Shown: positions 42,903-52,103 of the stretch, piece after piece | Position numbering within the stretch: position 1 is the stretch's first letter | How the letters are laid out: each line of letters opens with the position of its first letter | Assembly: GCA_023151115.1 (NCBI GenBank) | Contig: JAKLJP010000006.1 | Coordinates: 62,001-126,000 of the forward strand | Direction of reading: 5' to 3' | DNA from: Anaerolineae bacterium | GTDB lineage: Bacteria > Chloroflexota > Anaerolineae > 4572-78 > J111 | DNA length: 64,000 nt | Program-made: the position numbers and the translations under genes | Notes under the pieces: model-generated | What the model saw: only the letters and a program-made list of their open reading frames with translations | What the model was told of the DNA's origin: nothing | Databases searched by the model: none

Positions 42903-44623
42903 AACTCTGCCAGCGCCGCCTGATACTCCGCCCGCGTTTCCTCATCAGGGGCATGCACAATCGCCAGCTCGTAATAGCGCCGGGCCACCGCCGGGTCGCG
43001 GCGATTTTCGCGGGCCAGACTGGCGTAGAGGGCGTGGTCAACCGGCAGGGCCATCGTTTGGATTTCTTTGAGCAGTTGGGGCGGGTTGGCGTCAGGCCCC
43101 AGGTAATACACGTCAATCACCGGGTCAAAGACCAGCCGGATTGCTCCCTGCTCCCCTAACCAGGCCCGCATCTTTAAGACATCGTCGCCGATGTAGTTGG
43201 AAAAAATGCTCATAATCACCCAACTCCGCCTGGCCGCGGTCACTTCCGCCTGAACGGCGGCCAGGGTATCAAAGCGGTCCAATTCGGCGCGGGCCGGCGG
43301 GTAATACCAATTCATGGTCGCTTCGGCATTGACCGGAATAATCGCCTCGCCCGGCTGGCTGTTCTGGGCCAAAAATTGGCTCACCAGCCGCCAGTTTTCA
43401 TTTTTCTGTTCAACATAAAGCTGGCCCAAAGCAGTTCCCATAGTCCAGACTAGCAGACCGCTTAAAATTAATAAAGCCCCTTTTGACACCCAACCCGGTT
43501 CCGCGCATTTGAGCCAGCGTGGCAGGGCTAACAGGCCCACCGTGAGCAGCATCAGATAAGCCGGCAGGGTCGAGATGATGTAACGCGGCGAAAAAAACGT
43601 TCCCCGGTAGACCAAAAAAGCCACAATCGCTACAATCGGCAAAACAATCCACAGGCTCAAGAGCAGGCTCAAGCTATATCTTTTTTGCGTCAGCAGGTAC
43701 AGCAAGCCCAATCCAGCCAGTCCGTTGACCAGCCACAAAACCGGCTCGGCATCGCCCGCGCCGAGGGGTCCCAAAATTTGGTTTTTGATAAAAAAGTCGT
43801 CCACCTGCGGCCCGTCGCCCTGGTTGGGTTTTTGCTCGGCCTCGACCGTGAACTTTTCCGGCTCGGCCACTGCCTTACCGAACTCGCGGGTGGAGTAATA
43901 GAGGGCGCTGCCATACCCCAATGCCAGCAAAATGACCAGCGCCACCGTGCCCGTCCCCACCAACGCGCCCAGCGTTTTGGCCGCCGTGCGGCGTGGGTGG
44001 GCAAAAATAAAATCAAACCCGGCCCAGATGACGAAGGGTACAAAAATAACCAACGCAAATAGATGGGCCAAAGCAAAGACCAATACCCCAATTTGCAGTA
44101 TGGCCAGGTAATACCGCCGTCCGGTCGCTCGAAACCGCCACAAGGCATAAACGGCCAGGATAACGCCCAACACCACCAACGCATAGGGCCGCGCCTCCTG
44201 GCTGTAACGGATGTGAAAGGGCGATAGGGCCAGCAGGGCCAGCAACAGTAAGCCTTCGCTGCGGCCCAGCAGCCGGTGGCCCAGCCAGTAAGCCAGCGGC
44301 AGGGTGAGTGTCCCTACCATTACTGCCGGCAGCCGCACCCAGGCGTCCTGCCGGCCCAGCCAAACCCAAAAATGGGAAATAAAATAATCCAGCGGGACAG
44401 CCGTATGGCGGGGCAACTGGGGCAAGATACCGCTCAGCGGCCCCTGGGCAATATCCAGTTGCAGCAGTTCATCATACCAGAGGCTTTCCCTGCCCAGGGC
44501 GTACAGGCGCAAAGCGAAACCTAATGCTGTAATTACCAGGGCAACGAGAGAGATGGTATTGCGTCTTGCGTCTTGCGTCTTGCGTCCGTTCTTATTTCTT
44601 ATTTCTAAATTCTTATTTTTCAT
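42887..44623 (-). CDS. GT39-like membrane glycosyltransferase, copy A of a tandem pair
   Basis: 578 residues, about ten to eleven membrane helices. The first outer loop ESLWYDELLQLDIAQG has the acidic pair of the PMT/ArnT family. A periplasmic C-terminal part follows. The first 23 residues before helix 1 (NKNLEIRNKNGRKTQDARR) are encoded by AGAAATAAGAA and GACGCAA repeats, so the cytoplasmic tail is repeat-derived. Overlaps its paralogue by four bases; the two share the same layout throughout. Confidence 0.85.
   Translation of the reverse strand: MKNKNLEIRNKNGRKTQDARRNTISLVALVITALGFALRLYALGRESLWYDELLQLDIAQGPLSGILPQLPRHTAVPLDYFISHFWVWLGRQDAWVRLPAVMVGTLTLPLAYWLGHRLLGRSEGLLLLALLALSPFHIRYSQEARPYALVVLGVILAVYALWRFRATGRRYYLAILQIGVLVFALAHLFALVIFVPFVIWAGFDFIFAHPRRTAAKTLGALVGTGTVALVILLALGYGSALYYSTREFGKAVAEPEKFTVEAEQKPNQGDGPQVDDFFIKNQILGPLGAGDAEPVLWLVNGLAGLGLLYLLTQKRYSLSLLLSLWIVLPIVAIVAFLVYRGTFFSPRYIISTLPAYLMLLTVGLLALPRWLKCAEPGWVSKGALLILSGLLVWTMGTALGQLYVEQKNENWRLVSQFLAQNSQPGEAIIPVNAEATMNWYYPPARAELDRFDTLAAVQAEVTAARRSWVIMSIFSNYIGDDVLKMRAWLGEQGAIRLVFDPVIDVYYLGPDANPPQLLKEIQTMALPVDHALYASLARENRRDPAVARRYYELAIVHAPDEETRAEYQAALAELNVQR
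44559..44620. repeat. double array TTGCGTC then TTCTTATTTC
   Basis: Four to five copies of TTGCGTC (44559-44587), then TTCTTATTTC and TTCTAAATTC units. Codes for the N-terminal tail of the GT39-like protein on the minus strand. Confidence 0.9.
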
Positions 44624-46341
44624 TTTCCGGCCAGGGCGTTTAAGGCGGCTTGATACTCGGCCCGCAGTTCAGGGGTGGGGGCGTGCTCGATGGCCAGGCG
44701 ATAATATTGGCGGGCCACCTCCGGTCGAGAGCGGTTTTGCTGGCCCAAGCTGAGATAGAGGGCGTGGTCCACCGGCAGGGCAAAACGCTGGGCTTCGGCC
44801 AGCAGTTGGTCAGGCGTTGCCCCCGGTCCAAGATAGTAGACGGTAATCAGCGGGTCCAACGGGAAGTGGACGGCTCCCTGCTCGGTGAGCCAGGCTTCCA
44901 CCTGGTCGTCCACCGTCGAAGAAAAGATACTCAGAATAACCCAACTGCGCGGCGCAGCCGCCGCCGTTTCTTTGATTTCGTCCAGCGTCCAAAAGTAGTT
45001 GGGCGCAGTCCAGGCACTGGGGCGATACCAATTGACGGCCGGCTCAGCCCGCATGGCGATGATTTTGTCGGTGGAGCCGGCGTTCTGATTGATAAAGTTA
45101 CCGACCAGCCGCCAATCCTCTTTATTTTTTTCAAAATAAAGCCGCTCCAGACCGCCTCTAAAGTTGTTAAAAACCAGGGCGCTGACCAACAGCAGAGCCG
45201 CCAGCGATAACCAGCGCGGCTCGGCGCATTTGAGCCAGCGCGGCAAGGCCATCATCCCTAACGCCAGCAAGGTCAGATAAGCGGGCAGCACAAAAATAAT
45301 ATAACGAATGGCAAAAAAAGCGCCGCGATAGACCAAAAAGGCCACAATGATGAGAATCGGCAGGATGAGCCACAGCAGTAAAAATAAAGCCAGCCGGTAC
45401 TGTTTTTGGGCCATCAGGTAGACCAGGCCCAGCCCGACCAACAGGTTAAATCCCCAGAGAGACATATCGGCCGCGTCGCCGCCCAAAGGCGTTAAAATTT
45501 CAAACTTAACAAAATCGGCGCTGAGCTGCGGACCTTGCCCCTTATCCGGTTTTTGTTCCGGCACAGCAGTAAATTTGTCCGGCTCGACCAGCGCCTCGCC
45601 AAACCCCTTGACCGTGTAGAATAAACCACCCCAGCCGGATAAGAGCAGCAAAATAATCGGCAAAATCAGGCTGGCCGCCAGCAGACCGATCAATTTAAGG
45701 GCCTGTTTACGTCTCGCTTCAGGCCAAAGATCAAACGTGGTGAACAACAAGAGGGGCGCAAAAATCGTCCAGGCAAAAAAGTGGGCCAGCGAAAAAATCA
45801 ACACCCCTACTTGTAACGGGATAAAATAGCGCAGCCGGCCGGTATCACGCAGTCGCCAGTAAGCATAAATCGCCAGTGTGACCCCTAGCAGGACCAGGGC
45901 ATAAGGCCGCACTTCCTGGCTGTAACGCACGTGCAGCGGCGACAGCGCCAGCAGCGCCAGCAGCAGCAAACCGGCCTGTCGCCCCAACCAGCGCCGGCCC
46001 AATTGATACACCACCGGCAGCGCCAGCGTCCCTACCATCACCGCCGGCAAACGCGCCCAGCCCTCCTCCCGGCCCAACAAAATCCAAAAGTGGGCAATCA
46101 AATAATCCAACGGCACTGCCGCGTGGCCCCGCAAACGCGGGAAGATGGTCGTCACGCCCCCCACCCCAGGGGGCAAGCCCTGGGCAATATCCAGTTGCAG
46201 CAGTTCATCGTACCAATAACTCTCAGCGGCTAACTGGTACAGCCGTAGGCCAAAACCAACTGCAATCAAGAGCAGAGCGGCAGCAAATGTAATCTGGCGT
46301 GTTGCGTGTTGCGTGTTGCGTGTTGGAGGAGCCGATTGCAC
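44620..46341 (-). CDS. GT39-like membrane glycosyltransferase, copy B of a tandem pair
   Basis: 573 residues, start GTG 46341. Same architecture as copy A (WYDELLQLDIAQG loop, RYIIFVLPAYLTLLALGMM near the C-terminal helices, repeated YQAALNAL end). Clear tandem duplication with divergence. The first residues PTRNTQHATRQ are encoded by GTGTTGC units at 46298-46325, another repeat family, at the same site as in copy A. Acts on a polyprenyl-linked sugar. Confidence 0.85.
   Translation of the reverse strand: MQSAPPTRNTQHATRQITFAAALLLIAVGFGLRLYQLAAESYWYDELLQLDIAQGLPPGVGGVTTIFPRLRGHAAVPLDYLIAHFWILLGREEGWARLPAVMVGTLALPVVYQLGRRWLGRQAGLLLLALLALSPLHVRYSQEVRPYALVLLGVTLAIYAYWRLRDTGRLRYFIPLQVGVLIFSLAHFFAWTIFAPLLLFTTFDLWPEARRKQALKLIGLLAASLILPIILLLLSGWGGLFYTVKGFGEALVEPDKFTAVPEQKPDKGQGPQLSADFVKFEILTPLGGDAADMSLWGFNLLVGLGLVYLMAQKQYRLALFLLLWLILPILIIVAFLVYRGAFFAIRYIIFVLPAYLTLLALGMMALPRWLKCAEPRWLSLAALLLVSALVFNNFRGGLERLYFEKNKEDWRLVGNFINQNAGSTDKIIAMRAEPAVNWYRPSAWTAPNYFWTLDEIKETAAAAPRSWVILSIFSSTVDDQVEAWLTEQGAVHFPLDPLITVYYLGPGATPDQLLAEAQRFALPVDHALYLSLGQQNRSRPEVARQYYRLAIEHAPTPELRAEYQAALNALAGK
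46298..46325. repeat. GTGTTGC tandem array
   Basis: Four copies of GTGTTGC, coding for the N-terminal tail of GT39 copy B. Confidence 0.9.
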
Positions 46342-46445
46342 GTTTCTTCTACCTGAGATTTAGGACTTTGGCTAGTTTCAGAGAAATTGCACAATACTGT
46401 CCCGTTCATTAACAAGTTGCACTTTACGCCGGAGACCGCCGGGGG

Positions 46446-46539
46446 GATAAATCGCCCCGGCTATGAAACAACGCCCGATGAAGCGGGCTTGCCTGAGCCG
46501 GATTCATCCGGCGTAGTTCTCTAGCCCGGCTGATTTATC
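46446..46539. repeat. nested hairpin, GATAAATCGCCCCGGCTA ends
   Basis: Left GATAAATCGCCCCGGCTA (46446-46463), right TAGCCCGGCTGATTTATC (46522-46539), with CCCGATGAAGCGGG and CCGGATTCATCCGG hairpins inside. Confidence 0.82.
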
Positions 46540-46568
46540 GCTGGGCGGGGTGCTGTTACGGTCGGGCC

Positions 46569-46613
46569 GTATGGTGCAATATCTTAGCGAATACGACAGA
46601 AATTGCACCATAC
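46569..46613. repeat. 12-bp inverted repeat GTATGGTGCAAT
   Basis: GTATGGTGCAAT (46569-46580) and ATTGCACCATAC (46602-46613), perfect arms. TTGCAC-type words recur nearby at about 46384 and in the element at 15082. A small element or an operator. Confidence 0.7.
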
Positions 46614-46628
46614 TTGTAACTACTCGGC

Positions 46629-46780
46629 ATGTCATCCTTCGACAAGCTCACGCCCTTCGACGCACCCGAAGGGGTGGGACAGGTTTCGAGGCCGTAGGCC
46701 GAGAAATCTTCCCCGCTCGTAGGCTATTCAAGCACCAGCCTGGAAGATTTCTCCTCGCAGGCTCGTCGAAATGATATGAT
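46629..46780. repeat. dispersed element, CATTTCGA-GAGAAATC type, copy 2
   Basis: ATGTCATCCTTCGACAAGC, ACGCACCCGAAGGGGTG, GCCGAGAAATCTTCC, then GGAAGATTTCTCC and TCGTCGAAATGATATGAT. Same modules as at 34431-34644 in a different order. Confidence 0.82.
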
Positions 46781-46847
46781 ACCCGAGCAGTTACCAATTC
46801 TTGTGTTGCTTCTTTCGTGGAGTAAAGAGACAAAACACGCAAGAAGC

Positions 46848-48776
46848 TTAAATCCCGGCACTGCCTAAACTCCCTTTAATAAAAATATCATACCAAATTT
46901 GGGTGCTCAACACCCCCATCAGCAGCGGCCCCAGGTGAGGCTGGCCAGCTTGGTGCGCCCGGCGCAACTCTTGAACCGCACTCGCATCGAACAGACCGGT
47001 TTGCCGGAGACTCGACGACGCGAGGGCCGTTTCAGCCCAATCGGGCAGGCAAGCGGACCGCAGCCAACCGGCATAGGGCGAGGCCAGGCCCTTTTTACGG
47101 CGGGTGCGCGTGGCTTCCGGCAAAAGTCCCTGCGTGGCTTGCCGTAATAGATATTTCTCAACGCTACCCTTTAGCTTATAATGTGGCGGTAGGGTGGCGC
47201 AAAACTCCCACAGACAGTGGTCCAGGTAAGGCACACGGGCCTCGATGGAGCTGGCCATGCTCATTTTATCTACCTCAAAATTGATAAAATCCACCATGCG
47301 GGTCTGGCTCTCCAGCCACATGGTCTGGTGGAGGGGCGCATCGTGGGAGCGGTCCCGCAGCAACTCGGCCCACAGCGCCGGAAAATCATCAACCGTCCCG
47401 TTCAAGGCGTGGACTACTTCGCCCGACAAAATTCGCGGGTGATAGCTGTCACCCCCCGCTTCGAGCCAATCCCGGTAACGGGTCGGAATATCGGACGCAC
47501 CCCGCGCCAGCACCCGCCGCGCCGCCGCCGACATCGGCAGCGGCGACGCGGCCAGCATCCGTCGTAGGGCAACCGGCCAGCCCAGCAGTGGGCGCACCAG
47601 CGCATCGCCCCGGTGCCAGTGATAGCCGCCCAGCAGTTCATCGGCCCCCTCGCCGGTCAGCACGACGGTTAGCCCGGCTTGCCGGCAGGCCCGATACAGC
47701 TTGTAAATCGGCAGCGCCGTCGCTGAACTCTGCGGTTCTTCCAGGTGGCCCATGACCGCCGGGTACAGGTCAAAATCAGCCGGGCCAAAAGTGATGGGAT
47801 GGTGCTCAGTGCCAATGAATTGGGCCAACGCCAGCGCCAACGGCGATTCATCATAACTGGCGTCTTCAAAACCAATGGAGACAGTTTTTAAGCGACCGCC
47901 AACTTCTGACCCCTGACCCCAGACCCCCAACCCCTGACCCCTGTTAATCAGGGCCACGAGCGCGCCAGAGTCCAGCCCCCCAGACAGAAGCGCACCCAGG
48001 GGAACTTCACTCATCAAGTGCATCTGCACCGACTCTTGCAGCAGGGCCAAAAATTGTTCGGCTGCCTCAGCCTCGGAAATGAGCCGGTTTTCCTGATAGG
48101 TCAGCCGCCAATACGGCTTAATTTGGAAACCATCGGGCTGCGCCAGTAAAAAATGGGCCGGCGGCAGCTTGAAAATACCCTCAAACATCGTTGCCGGGCC
48201 GGGCACAAAACCCAAAGTCAGCATAGCTTGCAGGGCGGGCAGATTGACCCGGCGGGGAAAATGGGGCTGGGCCAGAATAGCCTTGATTTCGGAGGCAAAG
48301 CTGAGCCGTCCGTTGTGCTCGGCATAGTAGAGGGGCTTGATGCCAAAACGGTCGCGGGCCAGAAAAAGCTGCTGCCGGGTCTCGTCCCATAGAGCAAAGG
48401 CAAACATGCCCCGCATGCGGCTTAAAATTCCTGCCGGCCCCCAAGTTTCGTAACCATGGACAATCACTTCGGCATCGCTGTGGCTGTGGGGGTGGTGGCC
48501 TAACCGCTCCAACTCGGCCCGCAGCGGTTGGTGATTATAGGTTTCGCCGTTGTAAACCAAGTGAATCGAGCCGTCCTCGTTGCTGATGGGTTGGTCGCCG
48601 CCGGCCACGTCAATGATGCTTAAGCGACGTATGCCCAGACCACAAACACGTTGGGCTGAAAGAAAAGTCGCTCCCTGATTTGGCCCGCGATGGGCAATCG
48701 TGGCAATCTGCGCCGCCAACTCATCCGGTTGAATCGGTTCGCCCTTAAGGGCGTAAATGCCGGAAATACCACACAT
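46848..48776 (-). CDS. asnB: asparagine synthase (glutamine-hydrolysing) family protein
   Basis: 642 residues. The N-terminal amidotransferase domain has nucleophile Cys2 (MCGISG) and the substrate-binding GE and SD pairs. The synthetase domain has the PP-loop SGGLDS (265-270) and TGEGADELLGGYHWHRGD. Residues about 279-294 (INRGQGLGVWGQGSEV) are encoded by GGGGTCAGGGGTTGG repeats, an insert in a surface loop where homologues are shorter. AsnB in such loci can make asparagine, amidate a surface polymer, or (with degenerate N-domain) close lasso peptides. The intact Cys2 favours true glutamine use; the neighbours B1, B2 and kinase keep a peptide role open. Confidence 0.88.
   Translation of the reverse strand: MCGISGIYALKGEPIQPDELAAQIATIAHRGPNQGATFLSAQRVCGLGIRRLSIIDVAGGDQPISNEDGSIHLVYNGETYNHQPLRAELERLGHHPHSHSDAEVIVHGYETWGPAGILSRMRGMFAFALWDETRQQLFLARDRFGIKPLYYAEHNGRLSFASEIKAILAQPHFPRRVNLPALQAMLTLGFVPGPATMFEGIFKLPPAHFLLAQPDGFQIKPYWRLTYQENRLISEAEAAEQFLALLQESVQMHLMSEVPLGALLSGGLDSGALVALINRGQGLGVWGQGSEVGGRLKTVSIGFEDASYDESPLALALAQFIGTEHHPITFGPADFDLYPAVMGHLEEPQSSATALPIYKLYRACRQAGLTVVLTGEGADELLGGYHWHRGDALVRPLLGWPVALRRMLAASPLPMSAAARRVLARGASDIPTRYRDWLEAGGDSYHPRILSGEVVHALNGTVDDFPALWAELLRDRSHDAPLHQTMWLESQTRMVDFINFEVDKMSMASSIEARVPYLDHCLWEFCATLPPHYKLKGSVEKYLLRQATQGLLPEATRTRRKKGLASPYAGWLRSACLPDWAETALASSSLRQTGLFDASAVQELRRAHQAGQPHLGPLLMGVLSTQIWYDIFIKGSLGSAGI
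47900..47943. repeat. in-frame array CCCCTGA/CCCCAGA in asnB
   Basis: Units GACCCCT, GACCCCA, GACCCCC and AACCCCT. Read in frame on the minus strand. The same unit type lies at 52887-52926. Confidence 0.9.
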
Positions 48777-48777
48777 T

Positions 48778-48840
48778 TCGATTTACGATTTACGATTTTC
48801 GATTTACGATTTTCGATTTACGATTTTTGATTTTTGATTT
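48778..48840. repeat. tandem array, GATTTACGATTTTC family, copy 3
   Basis: Seven or more units GATTTAC / GATTTTC / GATTTTT directly upstream of the asnB start codon. Confidence 0.92.
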
Positions 48841-48854
48841 GGAGTTACGAGTTA

Positions 48855-49340
48855 TTAACTTCCCCGTCTACTGTCTACCGGATAGACGTACATTTCTACA
48901 AACCCGGTATAATCCTGTTCGTTTTCATAGTAGGGTAAACCATTCAGGGTGAGCCAGGCATGCCCGCCGAGGCCGCCGCTCTCGTTTGCCCCTTTGAGCC
49001 TGGCTCCAAAGACAATGCTGACCGGCAGACCGGCCTGGCGCAAAAAATGGTAGCGCAATAACGAGCGCCGCAGGCAGATGCCCAGCGGCGAACGGAAGTG
49101 CCAGGCGGCCAGCGCATCGGCCAGGCGGCAGATGTCGTCGGGAGTGAGATTTTGCCGGTCGGAGGGCACTGGCGGCGTCAGCTTGGCCATCATTTGCGGT
49201 AGGGGTTGGTTGAATTGGGCGGGTAACGCCCGGCTGAAAGCCAGCATCCGGGCCAATAACGCTCTTTTGGAGGCGTTGGGCAGGGCAGATACGAGTATTA
49301 GACTATGTTGTAGACCCCGGCGCAGGCGTTCAAAGAACAA
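48855..49340 (-). CDS. lasso peptide biosynthesis B2-type protease
   Basis: 161 residues, the transglutaminase-like McjB C-terminal family. Catalytic Cys89 in GICLRRSLLRYHFL and His127 in GGHAWLTLNG; the third position where Asp is usual reads Asn133. In lasso systems it cuts the leader peptide bound by the PqqD-like B1 protein. It overlaps the PqqD-type gene by 11 bases (B1 first), the standard order. Its last residues (PVDSRRGS) come from a GTAGACAGTAGAC repeat, so the original tail may be lost. Confidence 0.88.
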   Translation of the reverse strand: MFFERLRRGLQHSLILVSALPNASKRALLARMLAFSRALPAQFNQPLPQMMAKLTPPVPSDRQNLTPDDICRLADALAAWHFRSPLGICLRRSLLRYHFLRQAGLPVSIVFGARLKGANESGGLGGHAWLTLNGLPYYENEQDYTGFVEMYVYPVDSRRGS

Positions 49341-49599
49341 TCAAGCCTTCCTGCTTAAAATCGGCGGCCAGTTCCAGCAGGTCGGCCTCCACTACCCCGG
49401 CCTCGACCTCGTATTCGGCGGCGATGAGCCGGGCGCAGTCGGCAATGGTCCGCTGCCCGTCGAGCAGTTCCCAAAACTTCGTCCCCGTATCGTTGAGCGA
49501 ATAGTAGGCCCCGCTGACCAGATTAATTATAATGGCTTCCTCGCCAACCGTTTGGTGCGTGGCGTTGGGGTTGTGTTGGGGTTTGTCTGATAAGTGCAT
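49330..49599 (-). CDS. PqqD-family peptide chaperone (RiPP recognition element)
   Basis: 89 residues from ATG 49599, with GAGGAGTATTTA before it; the longer frame to 49725 runs into the next gene. Typical PqqD pattern: SGAYYSLNDTGTKFWELLDG, TIADCARLIAAEYEV, LLELAADFKQEGLI. Binds leader peptides for a partner enzyme; here coupled to the B2 protease. Confidence 0.9.
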   Translation of the reverse strand: MHLSDKPQHNPNATHQTVGEEAIIINLVSGAYYSLNDTGTKFWELLDGQRTIADCARLIAAEYEVEAGVVEADLLELAADFKQEGLIVL

Positions 49600-49699
49600 T
49601 AAATACTCCTCGTTAAATACGACCGCCGACGGCAGAGAGCGCTTCGTCCCCCTTGGGGGACCGCTGACCGCTGAAAATAATGCGACCCTGCTACCTTGC

Positions 49700-51052
49700 T
49701 TAGTTTTTGGGCAAGCCGTTGTCAAAGCAGTAATACAAGGTCTGGTAGGGCTGGCGAAATTCGATGACTTCCTCGCCGACCGTCTCCGGCGCTTCTTGTT
49801 CCACCAGGATACGAGCCATAAAATCGGCGATGGTCTCCATGGCGGTTTCGTTCATGCCCAGGCGTGTCACCTCGATGGTGCCCATGCGCAGGCCGCTGGG
49901 CCGGTCCCAATGTTCGGGCCGGTCGTTGGGGATGAGGTTTTTGTTGGCGATGATATTGGCCCGCGCCAGACGTTGGGCCACAGCCAGTCCCCCGCCAAAC
50001 TGGCGCACATCGGCGATCACCTGCTGGGTGGCGGTGTAGCCCTTGTGACTGCCCAGCACCGGGATGCCGCGCCGGGCCAGCGCCGCGCCCAACGCCTGGG
50101 CATTGCGGACGATTTGGGCCATGTAAACCGGACCAAAAGCTAACAATTCCGCCGCGGAGACGGCCAGCGCAGCCACCCGATTGACCTGATGCGTGGCGAC
50201 CAGCACCGGAAAAATGGCGTGGGTGAGCGGCTCGGTCAGGGCCGGGTCGTCCCAGACAATGACCCCGCTCTGGGGACCGCTGAAAGTTTTGCCGGCCGAG
50301 CCGGTCAGCACTGCCGCCCCTTCCCGCAAGGGGTCTTGAAACTGGCCGCCGGCGATCAAGCCCAGTTGATGCGCCCCATCAAAAAAGATGCGCCCGCCCC
50401 ACTCGGCCACGATGTCATGCATGGCCGCAATGGGAAAAGGGAAGAGGGTCATCGAGACGCCGAGCGTGACCAGTTTGGGCTGCACCAGCGGGGCCATTTT
50501 GCGGAAGAGGTCCAAATCCACTTCCAGTTCCAGCGGATCGAAGGGAATGTCCACAATTTTGAGACCGCGCACCCCGGCGGGGCCGTCGGGACGGTTGCTG
50601 GAGTGGCCGCCAAAGGGTTGTGGCACACTCATCATCACGTCGCCGGGTTCGGTCAAGGCCGTGTAGACGGTCAGATTGCCGATCATACTGGCGACCAGGC
50701 GGTGGTCGGCGTAACGAACCTTGAACAGTTTTTTGAGCAGCTCCATGCATAGGGCTTCGATTTCGTCAATGTACTGCGTGCCGACAAACCAGCGGTTGAG
50801 CGCGCCGATATGTCCTTCGGCGGCGCGGGTGCCGACTTCGGCGGAGAGAAGCGCCCGCACAGTGGGGCTGGTTGGCGCTTCGGGGGCAAGCAGGTTGATA
50901 CAGCGCTGCCCGCGCCAGGCTTCATTGCGAGACACAGCAGCCAGCACAGCCTCCTGCATCGCCTGGGGCGAAGCGCAGGCGTCAAGCACCGCCCGCGCCT
51001 GGGCTAAAATTTCGGGGTCGTGTACTTCTAAAGGGGGTACAGCAGTGGACAT
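49700..51052 (-). CDS. serine hydroxymethyltransferase-like PLP enzyme
   Basis: 450 residues from ATG 51052 with AAGGAGTTTGTC before it. SHMT-family features: NLLAPEAPTSPTVRALLSA, FFDGAHQLGL with Asp225 for the PLP ring nitrogen, and the PLP lysine Lys255 in GSAGKTFSGPQSG. The C-terminus RMGTIEVTRLGMNE matches SHMT. It differs enough from housekeeping GlyA (usual TTTTHKTLRGPRGG site changed) that a different amino acid or aldehyde may be the substrate. Its position next to the PqqD/B2 pair suggests a role in making or modifying an amino acid for that pathway, which is inference. Confidence 0.82.
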   Translation of the reverse strand: MSTAVPPLEVHDPEILAQARAVLDACASPQAMQEAVLAAVSRNEAWRGQRCINLLAPEAPTSPTVRALLSAEVGTRAAEGHIGALNRWFVGTQYIDEIEALCMELLKKLFKVRYADHRLVASMIGNLTVYTALTEPGDVMMSVPQPFGGHSSNRPDGPAGVRGLKIVDIPFDPLELEVDLDLFRKMAPLVQPKLVTLGVSMTLFPFPIAAMHDIVAEWGGRIFFDGAHQLGLIAGGQFQDPLREGAAVLTGSAGKTFSGPQSGVIVWDDPALTEPLTHAIFPVLVATHQVNRVAALAVSAAELLAFGPVYMAQIVRNAQALGAALARRGIPVLGSHKGYTATQQVIADVRQFGGGLAVAQRLARANIIANKNLIPNDRPEHWDRPSGLRMGTIEVTRLGMNETAMETIADFMARILVEQEAPETVGEEVIEFRQPYQTLYYCFDNGLPKN

Positions 51053-51184
51053 GACAAACTCCTTGAAAAAATAGTAGACGGTAGACAGGGGGAATACAAT
51101 CTCTGCGATTTTGCTACCTGCTACCTTGTGCGAAGTGCTAACTATAAATCTATCAGCCGCTTTTGTCAAAGGGGTTTGAAACCC

Positions 51185-51222
51185 AAAAACAAACAAGGCC
51201 GGCCCACTCAAGGCCAGCCTTG
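51185..51222 (-). terminator. Rho-independent terminator
   Basis: On the minus strand CAAGGCTGGCC, loop, GGCCGGCCTTG, then TTTGTTTTT. 26 bases after the hypothetical gene at 51248. Confidence 0.85.
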
Positions 51223-51247
51223 CTCAATCTGTTGAATAGTAACTTAG

Positions 51248-51574
51248 CTAAATTTGTTCCAATGGCCGCGGCGAGGAATTGGGTTTCCAGCGCCGGGCTT
51301 GCCAGCGATGGATCCAATAATCAATCAAATTTTGCTCGTTTTCACTGTTGTGCGTCAGCGGGGTCAGCCGGGCTTGCCACTGTTTGAGCCAGTCCGTTTC
51401 GGCCGGCAGCACCGGCTCGCTCTTGATGGAAGCCATCACCCGAAACTGGCCCTGCCGGTCGTAGCCGATCAGCATATCCCCGCAGTTGTAGACCGGCGGG
51501 AATGTCCCCGGCACACTTTTTATGCCCTGGATCAACTCTTTCAAGGCGCGTTCGTTTTCTTCATAAATTGACAT
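51248..51574 (-). CDS. hypothetical protein
   Basis: 108 residues, soluble, no domain recognised. Marks: MSIYEENERALKELIQGIK, then GTFPPVYNCGDMLIGYDRQG, and a Trp/Arg-rich C-terminus (YWIHRWQARRW). A ribosome site (GAAGAGGC) and its own terminator argue that it is real. Too long and without a leader/core pattern to be a convincing lasso precursor. Confidence 0.65.
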   Translation of the reverse strand: MSIYEENERALKELIQGIKSVPGTFPPVYNCGDMLIGYDRQGQFRVMASIKSEPVLPAETDWLKQWQARLTPLTHNSENEQNLIDYWIHRWQARRWKPNSSPRPLEQI

Positions 51575-51792
51575 AATAGCCTCTTCGCTCTTTTAACGGT
51601 CAGCCGGTCCTCATCCGGCGGTTCCTTAACCCCACGAACCTTCCCTGACTTTATTCTAGCACAGGCAGGTTTGAATTCGGTTTGCAGTTGGGTTGGAATT
51701 GAGGGAGTTTTTAAAACCACTGAGTTCGCTGAAAAGAGTGAGACCGCTGAAAGAATCCAGGCTCTTTTGGAATTCAGGGGGTCAGGGGCAAC

Positions 51793-52003
51793 GTGATGCG
51801 TGATGCGTGATGCGTGATGCCCTAATCACGTATCACACATCACGTATCAGGCTCAAACCCCACGAAATCCTGAGGACTCAGAATCCATCAGCGGTCTCAT
51901 TTTTCATTCCACAGTGATTCAATTCCACACTGTAGGGGCGAGGCAGGTCGGAAAGCGGCCCGTTTTGGGCCGAGAAGATCATGCTGACCTGCCTCGCCCC
52001 TAC
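51793..52003. repeat. two palindromes in a 530-base gap
   Basis: 51793-51850: GTGATGC repeated four times opposite ATCACGT/ATCACAC units. 51932-52003: GTAGGGGCGAGGCAGGTC and its exact reverse complement (18 bp) around 36 bases. The rest of 51575-52103 shows no gene. Confidence 0.88.
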
Positions 52004-52103
52004 GGCGACCCCGCTGACGCGGTGATTCCGGGGCGAAGTTAACCTATCGCTGCCTTGATTTAGACCGGCAACTTTGCCTTGTCTCTGCCAGAAATCCAGA
52101 AAT

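Larger units (their letters stand above)
46342..46847. other. gene-free gap filled with repeats
   Basis: No credible gene. Holds the nested hairpin 46446-46539, the inverted repeat 46569-46613 and a CATTTCGA-type element at 46629-46780. Confidence 0.75.

Noticed and set aside
51248..51574. Candidate lasso precursor peptide
   Set aside because: 108 residues with no leader/core pattern (no conserved Thr before a Gly core and no Asp/Glu ring position). I found no precursor in the window.
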